Source: Bos javanicus
Taxonomy: Eukaryota > Chordata > Mammalia > Artiodactyla > Bovidae
Direction of reading: 5' to 3'
Assembly: GCF_032452875.1 (NCBI RefSeq)
Contig: NC_083870.1
Span: 4,402,001-4,466,000 of the forward strand
Length of the DNA stretch: 64,000 bases
The notes beneath the pieces were generated by a model. The model had not been told where the DNA came from. It searched no databases and worked only from the letters and a program-made list of their open reading frames with translations. The first letter of the stretch is position 1; each line of letters opens with the position of its first letter. Positions 1 to 11,030 of this stretch are shown piece after piece. Both the position numbers and the translations under genes were made by a program.

Positions 1-273
1 CTGAGTAATATTCCATTGTTGGTATACATACAATGAAATATGTGTGTGTGTGTCTGTGTTTCTGTGTGTATATATGTGTTACCAAAAGGGAAAAAGGGTG
101 AGGGAGTGATAAATTAGGAGGTTCAGATTAACATACACACATTACTATACATAAACTAGATAACCATTAAGGACTTATTGTATAATATACTCAATATTTT
201 GCAATAACCTCTAAGGGAAGGCAAGAGCATCTGAAGTGTATTACCATATATGAACTGAACTGCTGTGCTATAG
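1..273 (+). mobile_element. L1 LINE 3' end, first part
   Basis: The opening bases match the motif near the end of mammalian L1 where ctgagtaatattccattg occurs. From about 100 the text follows the ungulate L1 3' UTR (gataaattaggaggtt, then aactagataaccattaagga and a tactcaatatttt stretch). A TG-rich stretch lies inside it at about 41-82. The element continues at 471 after an inserted SINE. It is non-coding and cut by the window edge. Assignment rests on remembered consensus. Confidence 0.75.
41..82. repeat. TG-rich microsatellite
   Basis: Interrupted TG dinucleotide run with TC and TA variants inside the L1 3' end. Confidence 0.8.
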
Positions 274-470
274 TTGGCGCGACTGGTAAAGAAACCACTG
301 CCAAAGCCGGAGATGCAAGAGATGCGGTTTGATACGTGGGTCAGGAAGATGCTCTGGAGGAGGAAATGGGAACCAGCTCCAGTACTCTTGCCTGGAAGAT
401 TCCATGGACAGAGAAGCCTGGTGGGCTACCATCCACGGGGTCACAAAGAACTGGGCACAACTAGGCACCC
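274..470 (+). mobile_element. Bov-tA-type SINE inserted in L1
   Basis: Diverged tRNA-Glu-derived head (gactggtaaagaaaccactg), then the BovA body (ccagtactcttgcctgg, catggacagagaagcctggt) and the tail of the family. It interrupts the L1 3' end: L1 text runs up to about 273 and resumes at acacctgaaactgatact. The boundaries are approximate because no clean target-site duplication is visible. Confidence 0.85.
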
Positions 471-540
471 ACACACCTGAAACTGATACTGTGAATCAAA
501 TACACTTCAAAAATAAATAAATATATACACAGGAAAAAAA
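471..540 (+). mobile_element. L1 LINE 3' end, second part with tail
   Basis: Continuation of the L1 3' terminus: acacctgaaactgatact, then gtgaatcaaatacacttc and an A-rich tail (aaaataaataaat). It belongs to the same copy as 1-273. Confidence 0.75.
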
Positions 541-644
541 TCTATGTTGTAAGTTGTGGCGTAACATGTTCTGTAGGAAAATCACTCAATTCTGACTGTG
601 GGGAACTTTCTACACTATGGAACCACTGCATGTGTGCTCAGTGA

Positions 645-2766
645 GTTCAGTTCAGTCGCTCAGTCATGTCCGACTCTTTGCGACCCAATGAATCGCAGCA
701 CGCCAGGCCTCCCTGTCCATAACCATCTCCCGGAGTTCACTCAGACTCATGTCCATCGAGTCAGTGATGCCATCCAGCCATCTCATCCTCTGTCGTCCCC
801 TTCTCCTCCTGCCCCCAATCCCTCCCAGCATCTTTCCCAATGAGTCAACTCTTCGCATGAGGTGGCCAAAATACTGGAGTTTCAGCTTTAGCATCATTCC
901 TTCCAAAGAAATCCCAGGGCTGATCTCCTTCAGAATGGACTGGTTGGATCTCCTTGCAGTCCAAGGGACTCTCAAGAGTCTTCTCCAACACCACAGTTCA
1001 AAAGCATCAATTCTTCGGCGCTCAGCTTTCTTCACAGTCCAACTCTCACATCCATACGTGACCACTGGAAAAACCATAGCCTTGACTAGACAGACCTTTG
1101 TTGGCAAAGTAATGTCTCTGCTTTTGAAATATGGTGTCTAGGTTGGTCATAACTTTTCTTCCAAGGAGTAAGTGTCTTCTAATTTCATGGCTGCAATCAA
1201 CATCTGCAGTGATTTCAGAGCCCAAAAAAATAAAGTCTGACACTGTTTCCATTGTTTCCCCATCTATTTCCCATGAAGTGATGGGACCGGATGCCATGAT
1301 CTTCATTTTCTGAATGTTGAGCTTTAAGCCAACTTTTTCACTCTCCTCTTTCACCTTCATCAAGAGGCTTTTTAGTTTCTCTTCACTTTCTGCCATAAGG
1401 GTGGTGTCATCTGCATATCTGAGGTTATTGATGTTTCTCCCAGCAATCTTGATTCCAGCTTGTGCTTCTTCCAGCCCAGCGTTTCTCATGATGTACTCTG
1501 CATAGAAGTTAAATAAGCAGGGTGACAATATACAGCCTTGACATACTCCTTTTCCTATTTGGAACCAGTCTGTTGTTCCATGTCCAGTTCTAACTGTTGC
1601 TTCCTGACCTGCATATAGGTTTCTCAAAGGCAGGTCAGGTGGTCTGGTATTCCCATCTCTTTCAGAATTTTCCACAGTTTATTGTGATCCACACAGTCAA
1701 AGGCTTTGGCATAGTCAATAAAGCAGAAATACATGTTTTTCTGGAACTCTCTTGCTTTTCTGATGATCCAGTGGAGGTTGGCAATTTGATCTCTGGTTCC
1801 TCTGCCTTTTCTAAAACCAGCTTGAACATCTGGAAGTTCACAGTTCACGTATTGCTGAAGCCTGGCTTGGAGAATTTTGAGCATTACTTTACTAGCGTGT
1901 GAGATGAGTGCAATTGTGCGGTAGTTTGAGCATTCTTTGGCATTGCCTTTCTTTGGGATTGGAATGAAAACTGACCTTTTCCAGTCCTGTGGCCACTGCT
2001 GAGTTTTCCAAATTTGCTGGCATACTGAGTGCAACACTTTCACAGCATCATCTTTCAGGATTTGGAATAGCTCAACTGGAATTCCATCACCTCCACTAGC
2101 TTTGTTCGTAGTGATGCTTTCTAAGGCCCACTTGACTTCACATTCCAGGATGTCTGGCTCTAGGTGAGTGAACACACCATCGTGATTATCTTGGTCGTGA
2201 AGATCTTTTTTGTACAGTTCTTCTGTGTATTCTTGCCACCTCTTCTTAATATCTTCTGCTTCTGTTAGGTCCATACCATTTCTGTCCTTTATCGAGCCCA
2301 TCTTTGCATGAAATGTTCCTTTGGTAGCTCTAATTTTCTTGAAGAGATCTCTAGTCTTTCCCATTCTGTTGTTTTCCTCTATTTCTTTGCATTGATCACT
2401 GAGGAAGACTTTCTTATCTCTTCTTGCTATTCTTTGGAACTCTGCATTCAGATGCTGATATCTTTCCTTTTCTCCTTTGCTTTTCACTTCTCTTCTTTTC
2501 ACGGCTATTTGTAAAGCCTCCTCAGACAGCCATTTTGCTTTTTTGCATTTCTTTTCCATGGGGATGGTCTTGATCCCTATCTCCTGTACAATGTCATGAA
2601 CCTCCGTCCATAGTTCATCAGGCACTCTGTCTATCAGATCTAGTCCCTTAAATCTACTTCTCACTCCCACTGCATAATCACAAGGGATTTGATTTAGGTC
2701 ATACCTGAAGGGTCTAGTGGTTTTCCCTACTTTCTTCAATTTAAGTCTGAATTTGGCAATAAGGAG
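645..2766 (-). mobile_element. BovB (RTE-clade) LINE, 5'-truncated, copy A
   Basis: Longest BovB copy in the window, about 2.1 kb, in reverse orientation. Its 3' terminus is at 645 and reads as the typical gttcag repeats followed by tcgctcagtcatgtccgac. It runs through the C-terminal, thumb and reverse-transcriptase regions. It stops abruptly near 2766, before the apurinic endonuclease domain, which is the usual 5' truncation. Similarity to the remembered consensus is high, with few indels. No target-site duplication was found by eye. Confidence 0.95.
664..2766 (-). pseudogene. BovB reverse-transcriptase ORF remnant (copy A)
   Basis: The protein would copy BovB RNA at the nicked target (target-primed reverse transcription). 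The upstream frame stays open from 2823 down to 1624 (399 codons, the first ~19 from flanking DNA). It shows RT signatures in order: NKASGGDGIP at residues 240-249, PIPKKG at 288-293, QAGFRKGRGTRDQ at 334-346, and catalytic motif A FIDYAKAFD at 368-376. A one-base loss near 1628 shifts the frame. The next frame (1675-1046) holds motif B (QGCILSPCLF) and the YADD box at 1406-1417. A one-base gain near 1128 shifts it again into the C-terminal frame (1107-664). A short in-frame deletion lies near 825. The endonuclease domain is absent. Non-functional. Confidence 0.93.
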
Positions 2767-2908
2767 CCGCCTGGCTTCTACTTCCAAATTTACAATAAGA
2801 GTCACTGGAGAAACAGACAACACTTAGGTGATTTTCACAAATACACTTTCTAGAATTAAAATAGTTGACAAAATGAAAGCTATTTGCTGAAATTTTTATA
2901 AGCATCTT

Positions 2909-3108
2909 TGCTTTCCTGATGGCTCAGATGATAAAGAATCTGCCTGCAATGCAGGTGAACCAGATTTGATCCCTGGGTTGGGAAGCTTCCCTGGAGAAGG
3001 GAATGGTGACCTACTCCAGTATTCTTGCCTGGAGAATCCCATGAACAGAGGAGCCTGGTGGACTAGTCCATGGGGTCTCAAAGAGTCAGACACAACCGAG
3101 CTACTAAC
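2909..3108 (+). mobile_element. Bov-tA SINE
   Basis: tRNA-derived head (ctttcctgatggctcag, aaagaatctgcctgcaatgc) followed by the BovA body and a gagctactaacac end. Nearly full length; no clean duplication seen. Confidence 0.95.
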
Positions 3109-3112
3109 ACCT

Positions 3113-5668
3113 GGTAACGACAGGCTAGGCAAAAGTTCCCAACCTTTGTGACTTTTTCATGCCAAAAAATTGTAAGGACTACCACAAGCCAGTCATTCTA
3201 ATTTTAGCTTCTACAGCTGGACAAAAGACGCACTTGACAAAAAGCCAATAGGGACTGACAAGCGCTTTCTTACATTAACCCCAATAGCATCTCATACATT
3301 TAAAGAATTTCAGTAGGTATACTATATGTGTATCCACGTGTAAACACACGACATTGTTCTGTTTATAGACAACACCTGGTGTATGTAAGGATTTTCCAAA
3401 CCTTTTCAAAAACTCCATGGCTCCCCCAGGGTCCATGGCCCACAAAATGGGAATCACTGTACTAGAGGAGAGAAGATTCCAATTGAAGACATATATGCCT
3501 CGAACCAATTCTTTTATTGACAGAAAACGACATTCAAATAGCTGAACGATTTTACGCACACCTCCTCATTTTACTCCTACCAACACCATCAAAATGTTGA
3601 TAGACACAATACAGATAATTTCGCAGTTTATATAGTCTTGATTGCTGGTTTATAACACAATAAAATTTCTCTTTGGTACAAGATCTGATCTTCTATCTAC
3701 TGTATATACATTTCCTATTACAAATGCTAAGTAAGAGTATTGCCAAGAATAACATAATCAAAATAACATTTTTAACAAAGATTATGTGTATGATCAATAA
3801 CAAGAGTAGCAACTGCTTAAGAAACATTAACAAAGAATTCTTTCTATCCAGTTAGCCCTAAGGTTTTAGGAAACCGAGGAAGGATGATAGGAAAGCAATA
3901 ATCCATAAGAAGACTGACCTCCCCATAAACGGACATAGGCATTCCCACCCCCAGGATACACCTCCTTCCCTCCACCTCCCTTTCCAATTCCCACTCATCC
4001 ATTCTTCTGTTTGTCTGAGGCCACATGCAACTGGATTTGTCAAGCCCCCTTTTAACAACTTGTTGTCACAGTCCATTACCAAATTGCATATAGTTATATA
4101 TTCCACTAATTAGGCTTCTAAAATATCATTAACATGTCTCTTGATCATTAGCATAACGTATGAGGCGTCCTCGTTAGGCACGACTCGAGTTTGTTAGCGT
4201 GGTAATGAAAGGCACACGGCAGCCTCGGCAGGAACCAAGATACACAGAAGTGGGGACTGTCCAGGCGCCGATGCCAAGCCACCACGACAAGGATGGGACA
4301 GGGACAAAGGCAAAGAGGGGGAGGCAGAGAAACACACCCTAAAGAAAGCCTCAGAAACTCGATGGGTTTGGCATTTAGATGGCTGTTTGGCAAGAAGATG
4401 AGGTTTAATGCACCCTTCCCAGCTTGGAGGGAATTGAAAGCTGGCAAGGCTCTTAATCTGCCTGAGCAGAAGAAGCTTTTAAAATTTCCTAGACAGAAAG
4501 GAAACCAAGTACAGAAATCGCCTTTCCTCTGACTTAACACAGGAGTGCACCTGCTTTCCCCCATTCCTCTGCCACCTCCTCGCCAGTCCTGGTTACTACA
4601 AACTGCAGGCAGTCTATAAGAATGACCTGGGGGAGACATTTCTCTATTCGTCACCAGGCCCTTTATTAACACCCTGCTAGATGTCTCTATATATCGGTAC
4701 CCACTGCGTTAGTGACAATCATCTTGTGTGTAATGGGGCAGGTCTTACCTCCGGAGATGATAGGCATGCTACGTGCAAAAGAGAGAAGAAGGAGAGTATT
4801 TAAAGCATGGTAACTGTGTGTCTGTAAGAGGAGGGTGTGTCAGCATGTGTGTGAGCCCACGTCGGCCACGTGCCAGACGTGGACAGTCATCTCAAACAGT
4901 CTGAGATGATGAAAATGTTTCTGAATGTTAGGACTCAAAGGACAAAGACAGAATCAAGAACTTGGTTTAGGAAAGTGATAAGCATACGCTGGGTAGAGAA
5001 TCAGAAGGAATTTGGAGAGATGAGCTAAGAGCATGTGCAAACCAAGTGCCTAATTCGTCCTGAACAGGAAAAGCTTGGTCCACGTGAGTACACTGTGGTC
5101 ACAGGCTGAGGGCAGAGGAGGGCAACCTCAGAAACAACCGAGCGATTCTCACTCCTCTGCTCATGACTATATGAAAAAACCAGTCAGGATCTTGGGAAGT
5201 CGAAGTCCCATCCATGTCCAGTACAGAAGACTCTCTGGGCTAGTATCTCCAAGTCTGAGATTTCATACAGATAAACTGAAACTCTCCAAAGCACTGGCAG
5301 TTCAGCAAAGAGACAGGGGGGTCACAATGGCTTTTCTGGAATGAATTCAACAGAAGCAACAACAGGATCAGAAATGAAGATGTCTGACAACCCACTGTTT
5401 TACACCCCCCGCCACCCCTTCCCAGTAGGATGCCTTTCGATCATTTCCATCGCAACCCTGCCTTCTAAGGCCACTTAAAGAAGTACCTACTCAGCATTTA
5501 CAAGTATTAAAGTCACTTCCACAGGAGAAAAGAGACTGGGTAAGCTCAGAAGATACCTAAACAGAAGATAGACTAATTGACATGTGAATGACTGGCCTTA
5601 ATAGGGTCTCAATGATTCCATGACTTGGTATGTCTAAACAACCAGGACACACTTAGTGTAGTAACTAG
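3113..5668. other. Unique non-coding sequence
   Basis: No gene recognised. The part at 3128-3462 may be a very old DNA transposon (see findings). The minus-strand open frame at 4672-4148 looks compositionally random. A short C-rich run is at 5404-5420. Confidence 0.5.
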
Positions 5669-5864
5669 AAGTCACTCAGTCATGTCTGTCTCTTTGCAAC
5701 ACCACAGACTGTAGCCCACCAGGCTCCTCTGTCCATGTAATTCTCCAGGCAAGAATACTGCAGTGGGCTGTCATTCCCTTCTCCAGGGGAGCTTCCTGAC
5801 CCAGGGATCAAACCTGGGCCTCCCACGTCACAGGAGGATTCTTTACCATCTGAGCCAGGAAGGG
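5669..5864 (-). mobile_element. Bov-tA SINE
   Basis: Reverse-oriented copy: agtcactcagtcatgtctg at the left, then the BovA body, then the tRNA head at the right (ggattctttaccatctgagc). Moderately diverged. Confidence 0.94.
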
Positions 5865-5930
5865 ATAATAAAAGTTAGTTGATTTTATAGACTACATTTG
5901 ATATGAATGATGGGGGCCTTTCGCTTTAAT

Positions 5931-6149
5931 CTGTGTGTGTGTGTGTGTGTGTGTTAGTTGCTCAGTCATGTCTGATTCTTTGCAACCCCACGGACTATAA
6001 GGCTCCTCTGTCCATGGAATTCTCCAGGCAAGAATACTGGAGTGGGTAGCCATTCCCTTCTCCAGGGCATCTTCCAACCCAGGGACTGAACCCAGGTCTC
6101 ATGTATTGCAGGCAGATTTTTTACCATCTGAGCCACCAGGGAAGCCCTT
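5931..6149 (-). mobile_element. Bov-tA SINE with (TG)n tail and target-site duplication
   Basis: Reverse-oriented full-length SINE. On this strand its 3' tail reads as a TG microsatellite (5932-5954) that runs into ttagttgctcagtcatgtct. It ends at 6149 with the tRNA head (gagccaccagggaagccc). An 8-bp duplication, gctttaat, flanks it at 5923-5930 and 6150-6157. Confidence 0.95.
5932..5954. repeat. (TG)n microsatellite, SINE tail
   Basis: About 11 uninterrupted TG units forming the tail of the adjoining SINE. Confidence 0.95.
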
Positions 6150-6157
6150 GCTTTAAT

Positions 6158-6774
6158 TTATTCCATTCTTAAAGAAGACAGAAATAAAATGGTAGAAAAC
6201 ATCTAGCCACCTAGATGGCTGTTCAAACATTCTACAGGAGTAATCTTCTGTGAGCTCTGTAATTCTTGCATTCCAGAGACACAAAACCCTTTCTGGTTAG
6301 GTTTGTCCATCCATCCTTTTCTCAACGGGGCTGTTAAAAACCTCCACTGGCCAAATATGCACTTTGGGTGTAAAAGATTCTTAATTATGGCCAAATAGAT
6401 GGAATGTACAACAAAAGGAATTCCAAGTTCATGATTATTTCTATTCAAAAGTCCTTTGTTGCTTGTGGAATGGCTAACTCGGGCAGAGCCTCTGACCTAA
6501 AACTGACTCTAGAGAACGGGTATTAAGCCAGTCAGCACCCCAAGGCCCAGACCCCACTCGTCCCCCCGGGCTGTCCTCTGCAATGTTCTCCCGCATCTTT
6601 AGCAGCCAGGCAAATGTCCATAACAGGTTTTGAAAACTAAATTCTCCCTCTGTGACTATAAAAGAAAAAGAAAGCAAAATGCAAAAAGAGGACACTTGAA
6701 AAACCGTAAAAGATGAAAACAAAAAAATTTCCTAGGATTTCCTCCCCAAATCTGAAGTCACTAATTACAAATCC
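6158..6774. other. Unique non-coding sequence
   Basis: Nothing recognisable; no coding frame of interest on either strand. Confidence 0.5.
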
Positions 6775-6980
6775 AATCATGCATTCAATAATCTACTCTG
6801 CACCACCCCTGATTTTAGGCTATGGGGATACAGTTGTGGACAAGTCCCTACTTCTTCTCAGGGGGATATGTATGGAAGGGAAAAAATAAATAAACACATA
6901 CATACACGCACATACAATCATGTATGCACAAACACAGGCAAGCATGTGAACTAGTAATACAGCATAAAAGGGTAAGGGCT
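6775..6980 (-). mobile_element. L2 LINE 3' fragment
   Basis: Reverse-oriented L2-like text: cattcaataatctactctgc, then ggctatggggatacagttgt and gtccctacttctt. A CA-rich stretch follows (6890-6935). Diverged, so family-level only. Confidence 0.6.
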
Positions 6981-7050
6981 ATTTTTTAAAAAGGAAAATG
7001 TTATCATTTCTGCATGCCTACAATAATTAGAATTAGCTAGAATTCCACTA

Positions 7051-7323
7051 TGGAGAAGGCAATGGCACCCCACTCCAGTACTCTTGCCTGGAAAATCCCA
7101 TGGACGGAGGAGCCTGGTGGGCTGCAGTCCATGGGGTCGCTAAGAGTCAGACGTGACTGAGCGACTTCACTTTCACTTTTCACTGTCATGCATTGGAGGA
7201 GGAAATGGCAATCCACTCCAGTGTTCTTGCCTGGAGAATCCCAGGGACGGGGGAGCCTGGTGGGCTGCCATCTATGGGGTCGCACAGAGTCGGACACAAC
7301 TGAAGCAACTTAGCAGCAGTAGC
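7051..7323 (+). mobile_element. Bov-A2 dimeric SINE with perfect 12-bp duplication
   Basis: Two BovA units in tandem, joined by a ttcactttcactttt linker and ending in a short AGC-type repeat. It is flanked by the perfect duplication agaattccacta at 7039-7050 and 7324-7335. The low divergence and clean duplication suggest a young insertion, possibly variable within the species. Confidence 0.97.
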
Positions 7324-7335
7324 AGAATTCCACTA

Positions 7336-7869
7336 ACAGAACAGAGCCTCTAAATAGTGACTTATGAGACTTGTGTCAATAAAATGAAAATAAATAGGTC
7401 TGCTTCTCAGATGTTTAAATACAAACAGGTGTTTTTTAATTACTTAAATACAAATGTTTTTTTTAAGGCAGTCTATGATTTTCTATAAAAGTTTGCCTAG
7501 ATCTTTACAATATGTATTTGATGGGCCAGGTTTATCAGTGAATCAAAAGTGAACTTCAGCCACATCTCTGCAATAGTTATCACAAATTCAAAATCAATAA
7601 AATCAGCCTTGGTGACATGTGGCCATGATAAAGAAAAGATAGTTCCTCTGTCCTCATCTTAACACAAGAAGTTCATGGAGAGAAGGCACCTCACCCCTGA
7701 GCCAAGTCAACAGTTTCACCTTCACTTCTCTGCATGGTGCTCATGGTAGATGCCCCTCCCCCCACCCACCCCTCTTGCTCTCCATCAACCAAGCACATAC
7801 TTGGGTAGAAGGGAGCCTCAGGGAAAACTGGGACGAACTGGGACTTGTATCAGAGAAAGCAATTAGTGA
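7336..7869. other. Unique non-coding sequence
   Basis: No gene or interspersed repeat seen. A C-rich block at 7753-7772 (C4-T-C6-A-C3-A-C4) could form a G-quadruplex on the minus strand. Confidence 0.5.
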
Positions 7870-7990
7870 TAGGGAAAACAATATCCACATACCTGGCAGG
7901 ATTGTGGTGAGAGCTAAATGAGCTGTTAAAAAGCACCCTGTAAACTACAAAATCACATAAATAAAACTTACTATGATCACCATGAAGCCA
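7870..7990 (+). mobile_element. MIR SINE fragment
   Basis: MIR 3' half: catacctggcaggattgtgg, then gagctaaatgagctg and a caccctgtaaactac stretch typical of MIR3-like copies. Confidence 0.65.
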
Positions 7991-9827
7991 GAGGGGAGGA
8001 ATGGCTAACAGAATACTCCAAAAAGCCACATTTCAGCAGAGCTTTCACTGAGGTGTGCTTGGTAACCACACTATTACTTCCGCAGAGTCTAGAAAACTTC
8101 CTGGTCTTATCTCTCCATCTAAAGCAGGATTTTCTTAAACTGACAAAATCAGAAGATCCACGGATGGTCTTTCAAGCGTTCCTTAGCTTCTTCAAATCAC
8201 ATGGGAAAAAAAACATGTGTATGTAAATTGATTTTCTGGGAGGAGGGCCATAGCTTTCATAGGACTATAAAGAGACACATGACCCAGAAGATGTGTCCTG
8301 CTCTTGCTGTAAGGGGAAGCATTTAAGGCTGTGTGCCAAGGATTAAGATCATGGAGGAGTTAATATTTCAAGAGTTTGAGAAAGCATCCACTGCTATGTA
8401 CAAGCCAGCTGGTCCTTCAGGTCAATTTCCTCCCCTTAAGGACCCTCCTAAACCCACAGCCCCTTAACTGAATAATCTAGTAAGTCGCTGCTTGAAAGAT
8501 ATTGTAAATAGCTCCAACAGAGTGCAGTTTGGGGCAGCTTCCAATTAGCCTTCACTTAACGGTCTTTTTTTCCCTGCCAAGTTTGTGCAGTGAGGATCCA
8601 AGGCCCCACCCTCTGCTTGGCTCAGAGTTTAAGGGTAGGCAAGAGTCAAGCTTGTGATCAAGCTGGTAGATGTCAGCTCAAAAGTGTCCATATGTCCCAC
8701 CTGAAAGCCAAAGAGGGAAATTAAAAGGTGCTTGCAAAAGAGGTGTGCCTGGCAGTGTGGCAGCAAAGGGAGCTGGTGTCCTGTGAGTTTCTTTTGTTTC
8801 TCTCCCTCTAGCCTAACCCTAACTTTCCCTGCTGCCACTTATACATCCATGATCATTTTACCCCTTTCTCTGCTCACTGGCTGATTATCTCCCCATTTCA
8901 TTTGACTCTCAGTGGAGATACAGCCCAGCTAAAAACAAAGCTGTGGTCAATTAAAAGTTAAGTGCCTCATGTTAAAAGCCAGAACACTATGCTTCGATAT
9001 TCATAATTAGGTAGCTTTTGAATGACGGAAGAACAATGCATGTCCATATATGGGACTAACCAAGTACCTATATTTTGCAATCCAAATCAACGAATGTCTA
9101 TTTAACTGATGGCTGGGAATTACCTGCGTCCCTATTGCTGGCTGGGAGCCTCAGTACTTCATAAATATTAGAGATGTAAAAGACCACGGAGTTCCTAATG
9201 TGTTTATTTCAGCATAATGAATTCTTCAGGCAAGTGATAGGATTACCGAAGCAGAGCTTGGTAAAAACCCTACTGATTTTGGCAGCCCTACTCTTCTTCA
9301 GGAATAGCATATAAATATGACGGAGGGATAGAGCCTAGCAATTATTCACTTGGACTTAACTTTTTAAGTAAAATAAAACTTATCTTTTTCTAATTTTCCA
9401 AATTATCAGCCCACCAAAATTGTCACTGGAGCTGAACAAAGTTAAACAGAGAGAGATGAAAGTGAGCACCGAGTAGCAGGGCATCTTTGACAAGATTCAC
9501 TGCACTTCAGCATCCCCAGGAGAAGGTCAGGAGCTGGTGCTGACCACCTCGTGAGTTCCTCTACTGTGACGGTTATTCTCCCAATAGAAAGTCAATTTCG
9601 AATCTGTTCTTAGAACTTTTAAGGAATGCTTTCCAGTGTTTATTAACAATACTGCTAATTTGGGAGTGGGGGAAGTGATAAAGGGGGTTTTTCAGAGAGC
9701 TAAGACAATGCTACATTACAAACTAAAGCAACAGCGGTCCAAGAAATGCTAGGTTACTAAGCAATTCTTTTTCAAGAAAAGAATCAAGTACGAACATCTC
9801 TGCTCCCTGCAAATGCTCTGTCCACTG
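7991..9827. other. Unique non-coding sequence
   Basis: About 1.8 kb without a recognisable gene or transposon. Open frames are short and compositionally random. Confidence 0.5.
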
Positions 9828-9910
9828 GGAGGCAGCATAGGCTGTTGGAAAGAGAAATGGGCCAGAGTCGGAGATCAGGGTTCTAGTCCCTGCTGCGTCG
9901 CTGCTGCGGT
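9828..9910 (+). mobile_element. MIR3-like SINE head
   Basis: Head segment: ggcagcataggctgttgg, followed by gatcagggttctagtccctg, which resembles the tRNA-like 5' part of MIR3. Short and diverged. Confidence 0.5.
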
Positions 9911-10546
9911 GTATGTGGTGGGGCCAGCAGCAGAATTCCAGGTACACAATGAGCGCACGCAAGAGGACACGAGACAAGAGGTGCAGATGCACTTCAGAGG
10001 TAAAGCTGTAACCTGCTAAAAGGAGATCCACATAGACCCAGAAGCTTGGGGAAGGTGGAAACTGATCTTTTCAACTGTCATTGGCTCTCCTCTGATGTGG
10101 AGAGACATCACTGCCACAGGGATTTAAAATAAACAGAACAACAGAGTAAACCACTTTAAGACAATGTTTTCTAAAGGGTATTTCTAAGAATCCTAATCCA
10201 GGGAGAATATCCCCAGCTCAAAGAAATTCTGAAAAGCAACCTCACTATACCACACACCCCTCTGGAGATTTCCAATACACATTACAACAAGTATTAGCTC
10301 CATAGGGCACAGTAAGAAACGCTGTTTGAATTGATTAAAAAAATAAAAAAAGATGGTAATAATACCTAGTTCCAAACTGGAAAGACAAGATTCTTGAATG
10401 ACCAGTCATAGTCTTAGGTGGCTAGTCAAGTGGTTTCTACTCTTTTATCCACAATTTCCTTCTTAGTCTCTTAGATGAACAACATTCATTTGTGAGGCAG
10501 CTGGCCCAGGTGAAAGGTTAATTCCACGGTCATGAAACTCAGCCCA
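9911..10546. other. Unique non-coding sequence
   Basis: Nothing recognised. Confidence 0.5.
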
Positions 10547-10548
10547 GC

Positions 10549-10620
10549 TAACAGACTCATATAGGGGTTGAATCTTGTCACCTTGGCCCCATTAGCCCTA
10601 ACCAACTGAGCTGACCAGTC
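10549..10620 (-). pseudogene. tRNA-Ile-like pseudogene
   Basis: Read on the minus strand from 10620. It opens with an acceptor-like start, then an intact A-box/D-arm text (gtcagctcagttggttag), a shortened anticodon region, ccaaggt, and a degraded T-arm (aagattcaacccc). The ending can pair with the first four acceptor bases. Against eukaryotic tRNA-Ile (AAU) about six bases around the anticodon stem-loop are missing, so it cannot decode. No A-tail or duplication is visible. It could instead be the head of an unrecognised tRNA-derived SINE. Confidence 0.6.
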
Positions 10621-10789
10621 CATCATTAGCCTTGGTTATAATCTCTCAGGGAAATAAAAGTTTAAAGGCACCAACATATGGCCGATGGGCTTTAGCATAT
10701 AAACTTAAGGAATTCTTAAATAATATTTTTTGAGATGAAGATACGCTATTTCACTCATAAGAGGAAAGAAACAGTCAAGGGGTAATATG

Positions 10790-11030
10790 ATCTGACCTCT
10801 GGAACTGGACTCCAGGTGGGTTCAAATTCCAGTTCTACCATTTAACAGCTGTATGACCTTGAGCAAATTACTTCACTTATTTGAATCTGGTCTCAAAATC
10901 TGTAAATTAGGATAAATATATCCCATTCCTCAAAGGATTATTAGGAGGATTATGTAAAATGATCTGTCGATGGATTTACCACTGTACCTAGCACATGAGA
11001 AATATCAATAAATATTAGTTACTCTTACTA
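10790..11030 (+). mobile_element. MIR SINE
   Basis: Near full-length MIR: gtgggttcaaattccagttc, ctgtatgaccttgagcaaat, aatctgtaaattaggata, and ctagcacatgagaaatatca near the end. Confidence 0.85.

Noticed and set aside
645..2766. Reverse transcriptase as part of a retron, diversity-generating or viral system
   Set aside because: Motif text, 3' terminus and genomic context identify BovB of the RTE clade; no accessory genes of such systems are present.
4148..4672. 174-codon minus frame
   Set aside because: Composition looks random and Cys/Pro-rich; no motif, no promoter or splice context.
7037..7297. Recurring short frames with RPHRWQPTRLPRPWDSPGKN-like text, also at 25954 and 33028
   Set aside because: All are translations of Bov-A2 SINEs, not genes.
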